Source of the DNA: Thermodesulfobacteriota bacterium
GTDB lineage: Bacteria > Desulfobacterota_D > UBA1144 > Nemesobacterales > UBA2774
Assembly (NCBI GenBank): GCA_021604765.1
Contig: BQJP01000023.1
Coordinates: 1 to 43,426, forward strand
Length of the DNA: 43,426 bases
Direction of reading: 5' to 3'
The notes under the pieces were generated by a model. That model was given only the letters and a program-made list of their open reading frames with translations, was not told where the DNA came from and did no database searches. Positions 17,166-24,517 of the stretch are shown piece by piece. The translations under genes were made by a program, and so were the position numbers. Every line of letters begins with the position of its first letter. Positions within the stretch are counted from its first letter, which is position 1.

Positions 17166-19052
17166 TTATTTTTCAAAATTAACTCCTGCTGTTATAAAAA
17201 AAGTTCTTCCCGGAAGTGGGAAATCTAATGCATCCCTTACATCCAAGTTATTAAAGAGATTCTTCACTTCAAAAGTTGCAAATACACTTTTCCATTCGCC
17301 TTTAAGACCGATATTGTGTGTTGTCCTCGGATCTGTAGTGCGAGAGTTAGGAAATGCACTTAACGGAATGCTGTCTACGTAATGACTTTCCCAAAATACA
17401 GCTGCTATGCTATGGCTAAGCACTGCTCTGAAATCAGCTTTGTTTCTAGGTCTGCCGGGTAACTGAGCTCCAGTTTCATCAATCTCACCTGACAAGAATG
17501 TATAAGCACCATATAACTCAAGGAAATCAAAAGGTCTTAGTATCAAGCTTGTTTCAACTCCCTGCTCATCAACATTCCCAACATTTCGTGGCTCTATCCT
17601 TTGAGCGCTTATGAAGACAAATAAAATAAGATCATCTATATGGCTTCTAAAATATGTGACTTCGAGAGCAGCCTTGGGATGTGAAATTAATACGCCGATA
17701 TCAAAATCATACGAGGTCTCCGGTTTAAGATCAGGATTACCGCCTATAAAACCTTCTTCGGGAAAAAAGAGCTCACCAAAACTAGGCGCTCTGAATGATC
17801 TTCCTAAATTCGCTTTGAATGATAGATAATTCTTTGGCGATACGACGATTCCGAGTCTAGGTGAAAATCCTACATCTGTAGTAGTTTCATCCTGATGGGT
17901 TGTCCAAATGTCTAATCGCAAGACCGGATTAATTAACAAAATTTCATCAAATAAACTGATTTCATCACTTGCGAATGCGCTGTATGTAAATCGTTTTGGA
18001 TTATCAAAATCATCATCGCTTAAAAATTCCGCTCTCGCCTCAGTTGCAAAAGTAATAGTCTGATTATATGGTGCAAACCAGGTGAGTCTTGGGTTGATGC
18101 CGAATGCGTTTGTTTTGCTCAATGTGTCAATGGGAACTCCAATAGTTGGGGTTGGGTTTGTAAATTTAAGATAATCAAATCTGTTATATAGATTAATATC
18201 CAGATCAAGCTCTGGTCTTACAAACTGTTCTTTTGAGATATTTACACTGGTCAGGTTTCTTGCATCTTTCTGCGTAGCATTGGGCTGCTGAAATTCTCCT
18301 AGACCCGGCACTCCTCTGTCATCATAAAAGAACTCGTTTAATAAGCTTATCTCCCAGCCGTTATCAAAATCGTAAGCGAGTTTTGCCAGAAAGCTCTCGG
18401 AATGGAAATCGTTATTAATTCTTTTGAGTGTCAGGTCATTGACCGATTTGAATTTAAAATCACCTTCGCTTTGGGCATGAGCAAATGACAATAAATAACT
18501 AAAATTTCCTATCTTTTGAGCTCTTCCAATATTAAGAGCAAAAGTTTCATAAGAGCCGTAGGTTGCTGAGCCAAAAGTAAATGGTTCATCAGTGGGCTTG
18601 GTTATAATATTAACTACGCCGCCCAATGCGTCGGTGCCCGCAAAGGCGGATGCACCGCCCCTTATTACTTCAAACTTGTCAACATAACCAACTGGTATTG
18701 TAGAAAGATCTACACCCCCGCCTAAAGGGTTATTTAATCTCACTCCGTCTAAAAGAATGACTACTTGATCACTCGATGACCCTCGAATGGACATTGTCTT
18801 TAGTTGTCCGAACCCACCGAAGTCTCTTACCACTACTCCCGGAGAAAATGATAAAAGTTCGGCTGCCGTTTTGTATTCGCCTGTAAAGTTCTCAACTTCT
18901 ATTATGGTAGAGAATGCGGACGGGTAGTTAAGAGGAGGCTCAATTGGCGTGTCCTCGACAATAACAGTTTCTAATGTTGTATCTTCATTTTCCTGAGCTG
19001 TTGCTATAGAAGCTAGGAAAATTAAAAGTGCGGTTAGTAATAACCTGATTAT
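17166..19052 (-). CDS. btuB: TonB-dependent cobalamin receptor with a near-cognate start codon
   Basis: An outer-membrane 22-stranded receptor of about 628 residues. The signal peptide (RLLLTALLIFLASIATA) is followed by a TonB-box-like ETVIVEDTP. The plug has GVVVRDFGGFGQLKTMSIRG, VVILLDGVRLNN and GASAFAGTDALGGVVNIIT. The barrel ends PLPGRTFFITAGVNFEK. A GTG at 18831-18833 lies inside the plug and cannot be the start. Upstream, the frame stays open to a TAA at 19065-19067 and holds no ATG, GTG or TTG at the signal peptide. A GGAGG (19058-19062) lies 5 bases before ATA (19050-19052) and 8 bases before ATC (19047-19049); one of these is the likely start, or the base call is wrong. Cobalamin specificity comes from the riboswitch. 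Confidence 0.88.
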   Translation of the reverse strand: MIRLLLTALLIFLASIATAQENEDTTLETVIVEDTPIEPPLNYPSAFSTIIEVENFTGEYKTAAELLSFSPGVVVRDFGGFGQLKTMSIRGSSSDQVVILLDGVRLNNPLGGGVDLSTIPVGYVDKFEVIRGGASAFAGTDALGGVVNIITKPTDEPFTFGSATYGSYETFALNIGRAQKIGNFSYLLSFAHAQSEGDFKFKSVNDLTLKRINNDFHSESFLAKLAYDFDNGWEISLLNEFFYDDRGVPGLGEFQQPNATQKDARNLTSVNISKEQFVRPELDLDINLYNRFDYLKFTNPTPTIGVPIDTLSKTNAFGINPRLTWFAPYNQTITFATEARAEFLSDDDFDNPKRFTYSAFASDEISLFDEILLINPVLRLDIWTTHQDETTTDVGFSPRLGIVVSPKNYLSFKANLGRSFRAPSFGELFFPEEGFIGGNPDLKPETSYDFDIGVLISHPKAALEVTYFRSHIDDLILFVFISAQRIEPRNVGNVDEQGVETSLILRPFDFLELYGAYTFLSGEIDETGAQLPGRPRNKADFRAVLSHSIAAVFWESHYVDSIPLSAFPNSRTTDPRTTHNIGLKGEWKSVFATFEVKNLFNNLDVRDALDFPLPGRTFFITAGVNFEK

Positions 19053-19060
19053 GAATACCT

Positions 19061-19080
19061 CCGGTTATCTAAATAACCGG
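19061..19080 (-). promoter_or_regulatory. hairpin at the btuB ribosome binding site (riboswitch expression platform)
   Basis: CCGGTTAT, loop TTAG, ATAACCGG: a perfect 8-base stem whose 3' arm ends in the first bases of the GGAGG Shine-Dalgarno. Just upstream, CCTCCCGG (19077-19084) can alternatively pair with CCGGAGG. A G-run, GGGGGGAG (19113-19120), can pair with the C-rich segment. These mutually exclusive pairings fit a riboswitch controlling ribosome access. No U-run follows, so control looks translational. The pairing scheme is inferred from the sequence. Confidence 0.65.
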
Positions 19081-19138
19081 GAGGCGGAATGTGTTTAATA
19101 CCCATTTACCTTCTCCCCCCGAAGAAAAGTAAGAAATT

Positions 19139-19319
19139 AGTACTAAGGCAGGTGTTCTGGCTTGTAGCCTCGGGACTCCTTTGCGCCTTCCCAGAATAAT
19201 TCCAGTGACATAATGCAAAGGACTTTACGGACTACTTACAGCAGCGAGTGGGCTGCACCGGATTCTCACCGGATTTCCCATTTAGGCTCTAGAGCCATGC
19301 TCTAAAGCAACCTCGTACT
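19139..19319 (-). ncRNA. cobalamin riboswitch (AdoCbl-type aptamer)
   Basis: The minus strand holds the conserved core: GTCACTGG (19202-19209), TGGGAAGGCGCAAAGGAGTC, CCGAGGCTACAAGCCAG and the closing ACACCTGCC. AATCCGGTGAGAATCCGGTG and GCAGCCCACTCGCTGCTGT form the expected central helices. AGTAC at 19315-19319 pairs with GTACT at 19139-19143 as the closing P1 stem. It precedes btuB and the five genes after it, so high cobalamin should shut off the uptake operon. Confidence 0.96.
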
Positions 19320-19353
19320 TTAAATTTTAAAAGATCTATAAAATAGAATTTAC

Positions 19354-19383
19354 ATAATAACTCTATAATTGTTCACGTGTCAA
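19354..19383 (-). promoter_or_regulatory. promoter of the cobalamin uptake operon
   Basis: On the minus strand, TTGACA (19378-19383) and TATTAT (19354-19359) are separated by 18 bases. The expected start of transcription, near 19347, is about 28 bases before the aptamer. Confidence 0.7.
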
Positions 19384-19419
19384 GAAAAGCTTCAAAACCA
19401 GGAGGTTAATTTCCCTTTC

Positions 19420-20442
19420 TTATCTAATATGGGGTATTACTTCTTTACCAAAGATCTCTATACAGTTTGAGATCATTTCATGAGTAGCCTGTGGGAATAC
19501 CATTCGGTATGAAATGTATTTGATTCCTAGTTCATCTCGGTACATCTCTATTTCTTTTATACAGTCCTCCGGGGTTCCTATGATGAAACGTTCTTCAGCA
19601 AGATGTTCAAAAAGAGGGTCCTCTAAATCTTTTAATTGTTGACCTCTTACAAACATCTTAACGCCAAGGGTAAAGTAAAATTTATACATGCTGATAATGA
19701 AATTATTTCCACCCTCAATAGCTTTACTTCTATCATGGTCTACAAATGTCTCTCTTAATAGAATATGCTCGACATCATCAGGATTTCTGCCAGCTTTTTT
19801 GGCTTCGTCGTTGTAATATTCAAGGGTGTCTCTAACCATATCAACAGTTCTCCCTGGGCCAATAAGTAGAGGGTAACCATACCTTCCCGCTCTTCTTATT
19901 GCAGGCTCTTCAAATGCCCCAATATATAGCGGAATAGGATTTTGCACTGGTTTAGGAGTTAACGTCATATTCTCAAAACTATGTCTCTTGCCTTCATATG
20001 AAAATGTTTCTCCCCCGAGTGCTTTCTCGAGTACTTCTATTCCCTCATCCATTCTTGAGGGTCGTTGTTTCATGGGCACACCCATGCCTTCGAACTCTTC
20101 TTTTCTATAACCTAGCACTACACCGAGATCAAACCTTCCATTTGAAATGTTGTCTACGACTGCTGCGTCTTCGGCAACTCTAACGGGATTATGTAGTGGA
20201 AGAATTATTCCAGAGGAGCCAATTCTAATTTTGGAGGTAACAGCTGACATTGCTCCAGCTATAACTGCGGGGGATGGACAGTAGCCATCTTCAAGGAAAT
20301 GATGTTCAGAAATCCATGCGGAATCAAAATTTACTTCTTCTGCGAGCTTAACCTGTTCAAGCGTATTTTTATAAAGCTCCGGATGCGTATAAGGTAGCTC
20401 AGGGTGTGTTTGCATACCGAAAAGTCCGATACCGAATTTCAT
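19420..20442 (-). CDS. luciferase-like monooxygenase family oxidoreductase
   Basis: A 340-residue TIM-barrel flavin enzyme of the LLM family. The opening KFGIGLFGMQTHPELPYTHP and the block NFDSAWISEHHFLEDGY (about 39-55) resemble LuxA-like alkanal monooxygenases. IRIGSSGIILPLHNPVRVAE and NGRFDLGVVLGYRKEEFEGM are family landmarks, and the C-terminal PEDCIKEIEMYRDELGIKYI is usual. The cofactor may be FMN or F420. The substrate is unknown. It has a strong AAGGAGG ribosome binding site 8 bases before the ATG. It is divergent from the DUF1801 gene, and its stop lies about 35 bases upstream of the btuB promoter. Confidence 0.88.
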   Translation of the reverse strand: MKFGIGLFGMQTHPELPYTHPELYKNTLEQVKLAEEVNFDSAWISEHHFLEDGYCPSPAVIAGAMSAVTSKIRIGSSGIILPLHNPVRVAEDAAVVDNISNGRFDLGVVLGYRKEEFEGMGVPMKQRPSRMDEGIEVLEKALGGETFSYEGKRHSFENMTLTPKPVQNPIPLYIGAFEEPAIRRAGRYGYPLLIGPGRTVDMVRDTLEYYNDEAKKAGRNPDDVEHILLRETFVDHDRSKAIEGGNNFIISMYKFYFTLGVKMFVRGQQLKDLEDPLFEHLAEERFIIGTPEDCIKEIEMYRDELGIKYISYRMVFPQATHEMISNCIEIFGKEVIPHIR

Positions 20443-20522
20443 TTCAAACCCTCCTTGTTTTTTTTATTCTGGCTAAGAATTATAACATCAACTTGGATTA
20501 TGCATTAAAATGAATAGATACT

Positions 20523-20852
20523 ATGGATAAAAAAGTTGATGAATATATAGAAAAACAAAAATCCCCTCAAAAAGAAGTATGTGGAAAGCTCAGGGAGATT
20601 ATTTTCAATATCTTTCCTGATATTAAAGAGGAGATGAAATGGGGGGTGCCTTCTTATGAGGATGGTAAGTATTATTTTGTTGCACTTAAGACACATGTAA
20701 ATTTAGGTTTTTCTTTAAAAGGCTTATCAAAAGAGGAAATAGCTCTTTTTGAGGGCGGCGGTAAAACAATGAAACATATAAAAATTAGCTCTTTAAAAGA
20801 TATTGATAAAAACAGAGTTGTTGAATTATTAAAGCTTGTAAAGAAAAAATAG
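20523..20852 (+). CDS. DUF1801 domain protein
   Basis: A 109-residue cytoplasmic protein matching the DUF1801 (YdhG-like) pattern: DKKVDEYIEKQKSPQKEVCG at the start, PDIKEEMKWGVPSYEDGKYY in the middle (the E-x(2)-KWGxPxY block), and KHIKISSLKDID near the end. The domain has a frataxin-like/MmcQ-like fold; its biochemical role is unknown. It stands alone between two luciferase-like genes, with about 146 bases before the next plus-strand start. Confidence 0.85.
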   Translation: MDKKVDEYIEKQKSPQKEVCGKLREIIFNIFPDIKEEMKWGVPSYEDGKYYFVALKTHVNLGFSLKGLSKEEIALFEGGGKTMKHIKISSLKDIDKNRVVELLKLVKKK

Positions 20853-20998
20853 TTTCTAATATCTCGGCTCTTTCCTGATTTTACTACTGACCCCACGACA
20901 TTTCCATTGTTGACCTAGGTTTCTTTAACAGTAGGTATTGTGTTTTTTATCTTCATGTGTTTATAATGAGGGGAATAATTAATCAAAGAGGTGTCAAA

Positions 20999-22051
20999 AT
21001 GGCAAAAGATATAAAATTTGGACTAGCTGCTCCTATGCCGGGTGCTGATTTAGATGGATTAATAGATTTTTCAGTCAAGGCAGATGAACTAGGTTTTGAT
21101 GGTGTTTGGTACCCGGACCACGTTGTGTTTGTATCGCCCACGGAAGCACACGAGGCCTGGACAGTGGCGACGGCTGCAGCGATGAAAACAAATAATATTA
21201 GTCTAGGAACAGTTTCCGATCCGCATAGAATGCATCCAGCAGTATTTGCGCAAAGACTAGCCACAATTGACCATATTTCTAAGGGCAGAGTTAAGCTTAC
21301 CCTTGGAGTAGGCGAGTCTATGAATTTAGATGCCTATGGGATTGGTTGGAATAGACCCCTTGCGCGATTAAGAGAGGCAATGACTGTAATGCAGACACTA
21401 TGGGCAACAGAGGGGCCTTGTGATTTTGAGGGGGAGTTCTTTAATCTAAAAGAAGCTTTTTTACAGGTAAAACCCTATCAGAGAAACAGGATTCCTATCT
21501 ATATGGCTACCCACGGTCCCAAGGGGCTCAAGCTCACAGGTGAATTGGGGGACGGATGGCTTCCATTTGATCTAACTCCTGGTCTTTATGCACAGTATCT
21601 TGCACTTGTTAAAGAAGGGGCTGAAGGTGTGGGACGTAGTTTAGACGGGATTGATGTCGGACTATGGGTATTTACATCACTTGGTGCGAATGAAGATGAA
21701 GCTTATAAAACGCTAGAGCCATTTAAATACGTTCTTTGTATGCAGGACCAGCTTAAAAAAGCCGGATACGATGTCGATATCCCCGAAGAATATCATGGGC
21801 TTGATTACTTTAATATTATTCCTCAGGATGAAGAAGGCAGGAATAAATTCAGAGAATTAGGACAGTTCTACCCTAGAGAGGCTATTCTTGATTTCACTAT
21901 TACTGGATCAAAGCAGGACTGTATCAACAAAATTGAGAAGTTCGTTGATGCCGGAGTAAAGAACTTTGTACTTTTCTATCGGTTTAGTCCCGATCCTGCA
22001 CTAGCACTTGAAACTTATGCTAAGGAAATCATTCCTTACTTCAAGGGCTGA
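20999..22051 (+). CDS. F420-dependent-type luciferase-like oxidoreductase
   Basis: A 350-residue TIM-barrel enzyme of the LLM family. I chose the ATG at 20999 (MAKDIKFGLAAPMPGADLDG) because a GAGGTG sits just upstream and the protein then begins at the first barrel strand; an upstream ATG at 20957 would add 14 poorly conserved residues. LGFDGVWYPDHVVF, ISLGTVSDPHRMHPAVFAQ, RVKLTLGVGESMNLDAYGI and a C-terminal SKQDCINKIEKFVDAGVKNF fit F420-dependent reductases related to methylene-tetrahydromethanopterin reductase (Mer). An F420 link is supported by npdG at 33501. Substrate unknown. It ends at an intrinsic terminator. Confidence 0.88.
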   Translation: MAKDIKFGLAAPMPGADLDGLIDFSVKADELGFDGVWYPDHVVFVSPTEAHEAWTVATAAAMKTNNISLGTVSDPHRMHPAVFAQRLATIDHISKGRVKLTLGVGESMNLDAYGIGWNRPLARLREAMTVMQTLWATEGPCDFEGEFFNLKEAFLQVKPYQRNRIPIYMATHGPKGLKLTGELGDGWLPFDLTPGLYAQYLALVKEGAEGVGRSLDGIDVGLWVFTSLGANEDEAYKTLEPFKYVLCMQDQLKKAGYDVDIPEEYHGLDYFNIIPQDEEGRNKFRELGQFYPREAILDFTITGSKQDCINKIEKFVDAGVKNFVLFYRFSPDPALALETYAKEIIPYFKG

Positions 22052-22070
22052 TTAGCAAATTTAATATTAG

Positions 22071-22110
22071 AAAAAAGATAGGGGTGGTATTTCGATATCA
22101 CCCCTTTTTT
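22071..22110. terminator. bidirectional intrinsic terminator with UUCG loop
   Basis: AGGGGTGGTAT (22080-22090) pairs with ATATCACCCCT (22095-22105) around a TTCG tetraloop, 11 pairs with one G-U. T6 follows on the plus strand (22105-22110) and A6 precedes it (22071-22076), so it can stop both converging genes. It touches the stop codon of the peptide-binding lipoprotein. Confidence 0.92.
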
Positions 22111-23704
22111 ATTGTTCTCTGTTGTTGTCCAAAGAAACATTCTTAAACAGAACCATATCTAGAGGGTTTGGTACTAGCCCAATTACATAAGGCTTAATTA
22201 AGTTCTGCTGGGTTGTTATATAAAATGGTGCAATAGGTGAATCAGTTTCTGTAAGGATTTTTTGCGCTTGATTATAAATTACTACTCTCTTATCAGGGTC
22301 AGTTTCAGCAGCAGCTTTCTCTACTAAGGCATCATACTCTTCGTTGCACCACTGAGTTCTGTTATTACCTGAGTTACAAGTAAACAGGCTCATAAAGTTA
22401 TGAGGATCAGGAAAATCTGCACCCCAGCCAGCTCTATGAATTTCTGGTGGGTTGGTATTAATTGTGCTTAGATAAACTTTCCACTCTTCATTAATAAGAT
22501 TGACCCTTACTCCTAAATACTCTTTCCACATACTCTGAAGCGCTTCAGCTATGACTCTGTTAAAACTCACATCTGGCCATAAAAACGTAGCCTCCGGGAA
22601 ATCCTTTCCATCAGGGTAACCTGCTTCGGCGAGCCATTCTTTAGCCTGCTCAGGATTAAAATCTACTCCTATATCTGCATTATAGCCCAGCATATCCTTC
22701 GGAATCCATGAAGTAGTAGTGATCCCTGCACCTTGTATTAAACCTATAATGCTATCTCTGTCTATAGAAGCAGAAAAGGCTTTTCTAACAAGTGGATTAT
22801 CAAAAGGTGGTTTCTCTACGTTAAACGCAATATAGTTAGTTCTAAACTGTGGTGTGCTTTTAAAATCATTCAGGTCTTTTAGTCTTGGAACCTCAAGTGG
22901 TGGAATACTCTTGCTGTCGGCAAAATCAAGCTCCCCGCTTTCATATAGAGCAAGTGCAGATGATGGGTTTTCATTCATTACCATATTTACATTCTCAATA
23001 GACGGTTTCGGTCCCCAATAATTAGGGTTTATTTGTATGAGCATATTATCGTGGTGTCGCCACGCTGATAATTTATATGGTCCCAGAGTCACAATATTTT
23101 CAGGCTCAGTCCATCTAATACCGTGTTTTTCCACAACGTCTTGCCTCATTGGAAATGTTGACATAAATACTAAAAGACTCGGAAAGTAAGAAGCCTGTCG
23201 TCTTAATTTTACTTCCAGTGTTTGATCATCTAATGCTTTAACTCCAACTTTGGCCGGGTCGTCAATTTTTCCAGTGTTGTATTCTTCAGCGTTTTCGACA
23301 TCGTATAGGAAATAAGCATAATGCCCTCCTGTGACGGGATTAAGTATGCGTTTCCAGGAGTATTCAAAATCATGAGCTTTAAGTGGTTCTCCATCCGACC
23401 ACTTTACATTTTCTCTTATTTTAAAAGTATAAGTTGTACCGTCCTCACTAATCTCCCAACTCTCGGCGAGAGCAGGTTGCGGAATAAGAGAGTCATCAAA
23501 TTTTGTAAGTCCCTCCATCAGATTATTCAAAATGTTATATGAGGTTCCATCCATTGCCAGAGACCAGTCTAAGGTTGGGGGCTCATTACCTATATTTACA
23601 TTAATTGTATTTTTATCTGTACCGCCTTCTGGGGTATTGTCATTCGTTGTACACCCTAAAATTAAGAATGCGCCTATAAGTATTAAGAGTAGATAGTTTT
23701 TCAT
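22109..23704 (-). CDS. ABC-type peptide-binding lipoprotein (OppA/DppA family)
   Basis: A 531-residue class C substrate-binding protein. The lipoprotein signal ends in LILGC (Cys18). Family blocks follow: NEPPTLDWSLAMDGTSYNIL, GLTKFDDSLIPQPALAESWE, YTFKIRENVKWSDGEPLKAH (about 93-112) and NYIAFNVEKPPFDNPLVRKA. It should bind oligopeptides or related ligands in the periplasm and hand them to a DppBCDF-type transporter. No permease or ATPase gene is adjacent, so it is an orphan here. It lies 19 bases downstream of the ABM gene on the same strand. Confidence 0.92.
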   Translation of the reverse strand: MKNYLLLILIGAFLILGCTTNDNTPEGGTDKNTINVNIGNEPPTLDWSLAMDGTSYNILNNLMEGLTKFDDSLIPQPALAESWEISEDGTTYTFKIRENVKWSDGEPLKAHDFEYSWKRILNPVTGGHYAYFLYDVENAEEYNTGKIDDPAKVGVKALDDQTLEVKLRRQASYFPSLLVFMSTFPMRQDVVEKHGIRWTEPENIVTLGPYKLSAWRHHDNMLIQINPNYWGPKPSIENVNMVMNENPSSALALYESGELDFADSKSIPPLEVPRLKDLNDFKSTPQFRTNYIAFNVEKPPFDNPLVRKAFSASIDRDSIIGLIQGAGITTTSWIPKDMLGYNADIGVDFNPEQAKEWLAEAGYPDGKDFPEATFLWPDVSFNRVIAEALQSMWKEYLGVRVNLINEEWKVYLSTINTNPPEIHRAGWGADFPDPHNFMSLFTCNSGNNRTQWCNEEYDALVEKAAAETDPDKRVVIYNQAQKILTETDSPIAPFYITTQQNLIKPYVIGLVPNPLDMVLFKNVSLDNNREQ

Positions 23705-23723
23705 TATTATCGTCCTATGATGG

Positions 23724-24026
23724 TTAAGATATTATAGTTTCGCTCTCTATTTCGTAAGATACAAGGCTGGGTTCACCTTCTATTAATTCAGGAACCTTTG
23801 TTGCAAATTCTTTGAAATGAGGTTCTTCAAAATGAAGTTCTAAATCTTCACGACTTCTCCACTTCTCATAAAATGTGAAGGAATCTTCAGAGAATGGATC
23901 TTGTAAAAATTCATAAACAATGCAACCCTCTTCATTGTTAGATGGTCCGATAGCATTTTTAGCCAGCTCTATAAGTTGCTCTCTGCATCCAGGTTTCGTT
24001 TTGAATTTGGCAATGAGTATCAGCAT
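23724..24026 (-). CDS. antibiotic biosynthesis monooxygenase (ABM) domain protein
   Basis: A 100-residue protein that is a single ABM dimeric ferredoxin-like domain: MLILIAKFKTKPGCREQLIE, EEGCIVYEFLQDPFSEDSFT, FYEKWRSREDLELHFEEPHF. This resembles YgiN-type quinol monooxygenases and other small ABM proteins. The acceptor is unknown. It is first in a short minus-strand pair with the peptide-binding lipoprotein and is divergent from the carboxymuconolactone decarboxylase-like gene. Confidence 0.85.
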   Translation of the reverse strand: MLILIAKFKTKPGCREQLIELAKNAIGPSNNEEGCIVYEFLQDPFSEDSFTFYEKWRSREDLELHFEEPHFKEFATKVPELIEGEPSLVSYEIESETIIS

Positions 24027-24131
24027 GATTTCTCCTTTACAAAATTAGGTGTAGAACGTAGTATAGCCAGTGCTAATTATACTTAAATCAGAGATAAACT
24101 AAATTTTACGATTTTTAGTAAGGAGGCAATC

Positions 24132-24515
24132 ATGTCAGATAACAAATACGAACAGGGTTTGAAAAAACTCGAGGAAATTTCTCCGGGAGCTGCAGAGAGA
24201 ACAAAGCAGAGTCTAAACGATATAGCTCCTGATATGGTCAAGTATTTGATGGAGTTTGTGTTTGGTGAAATAGCATGCCGTCCTGGGCTTGATATGAGGG
24301 CGCGTGAAATTACCGCAGTTGCAGCTCTTGCGGCATTAGGTACTGCGCCAAATCAGTTAAAGGTTCATATAAAAGGCGCATTGACTTGTGGATGTACAAG
24401 AGAAGAAGTAGTTGAGGTATTAATGCAGGTCTTGGTTTATGCTGGTTTCCCTGCAGCTTTGACTGGGCTCAGATTAGCAAAAGAAGTTTTCAAAGAAATA
24501 GACGAAGCATCGTAA
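24132..24515 (+). CDS. carboxymuconolactone decarboxylase family protein
   Basis: A 127-residue all-helical protein. The block REITAVAALAALGTAPNQLK, HIKGALTCGCTREEVVEVLM and VYAGFPAAL match the CMD family as in PcaC. H79 is kept, with cysteines at C86 and C88 (CGC) rather than the CxxC of AhpD-type peroxidase members. A pcaC role is possible, but no protocatechuate pathway genes are nearby, so only the family is claimed. A strong AAGGAGG lies 6 bases before the ATG. The gene converges on oprB with 2 bases between stops. Confidence 0.9.
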   Translation: MSDNKYEQGLKKLEEISPGAAERTKQSLNDIAPDMVKYLMEFVFGEIACRPGLDMRAREITAVAALAALGTAPNQLKVHIKGALTCGCTREEVVEVLMQVLVYAGFPAALTGLRLAKEVFKEIDEAS

Positions 24516-24517
24516 AC

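Noticed and set aside
18831-18833. GTG as the btuB start
   Set aside because: It would remove the signal peptide, TonB box and first part of the plug, all of which are encoded in frame upstream.
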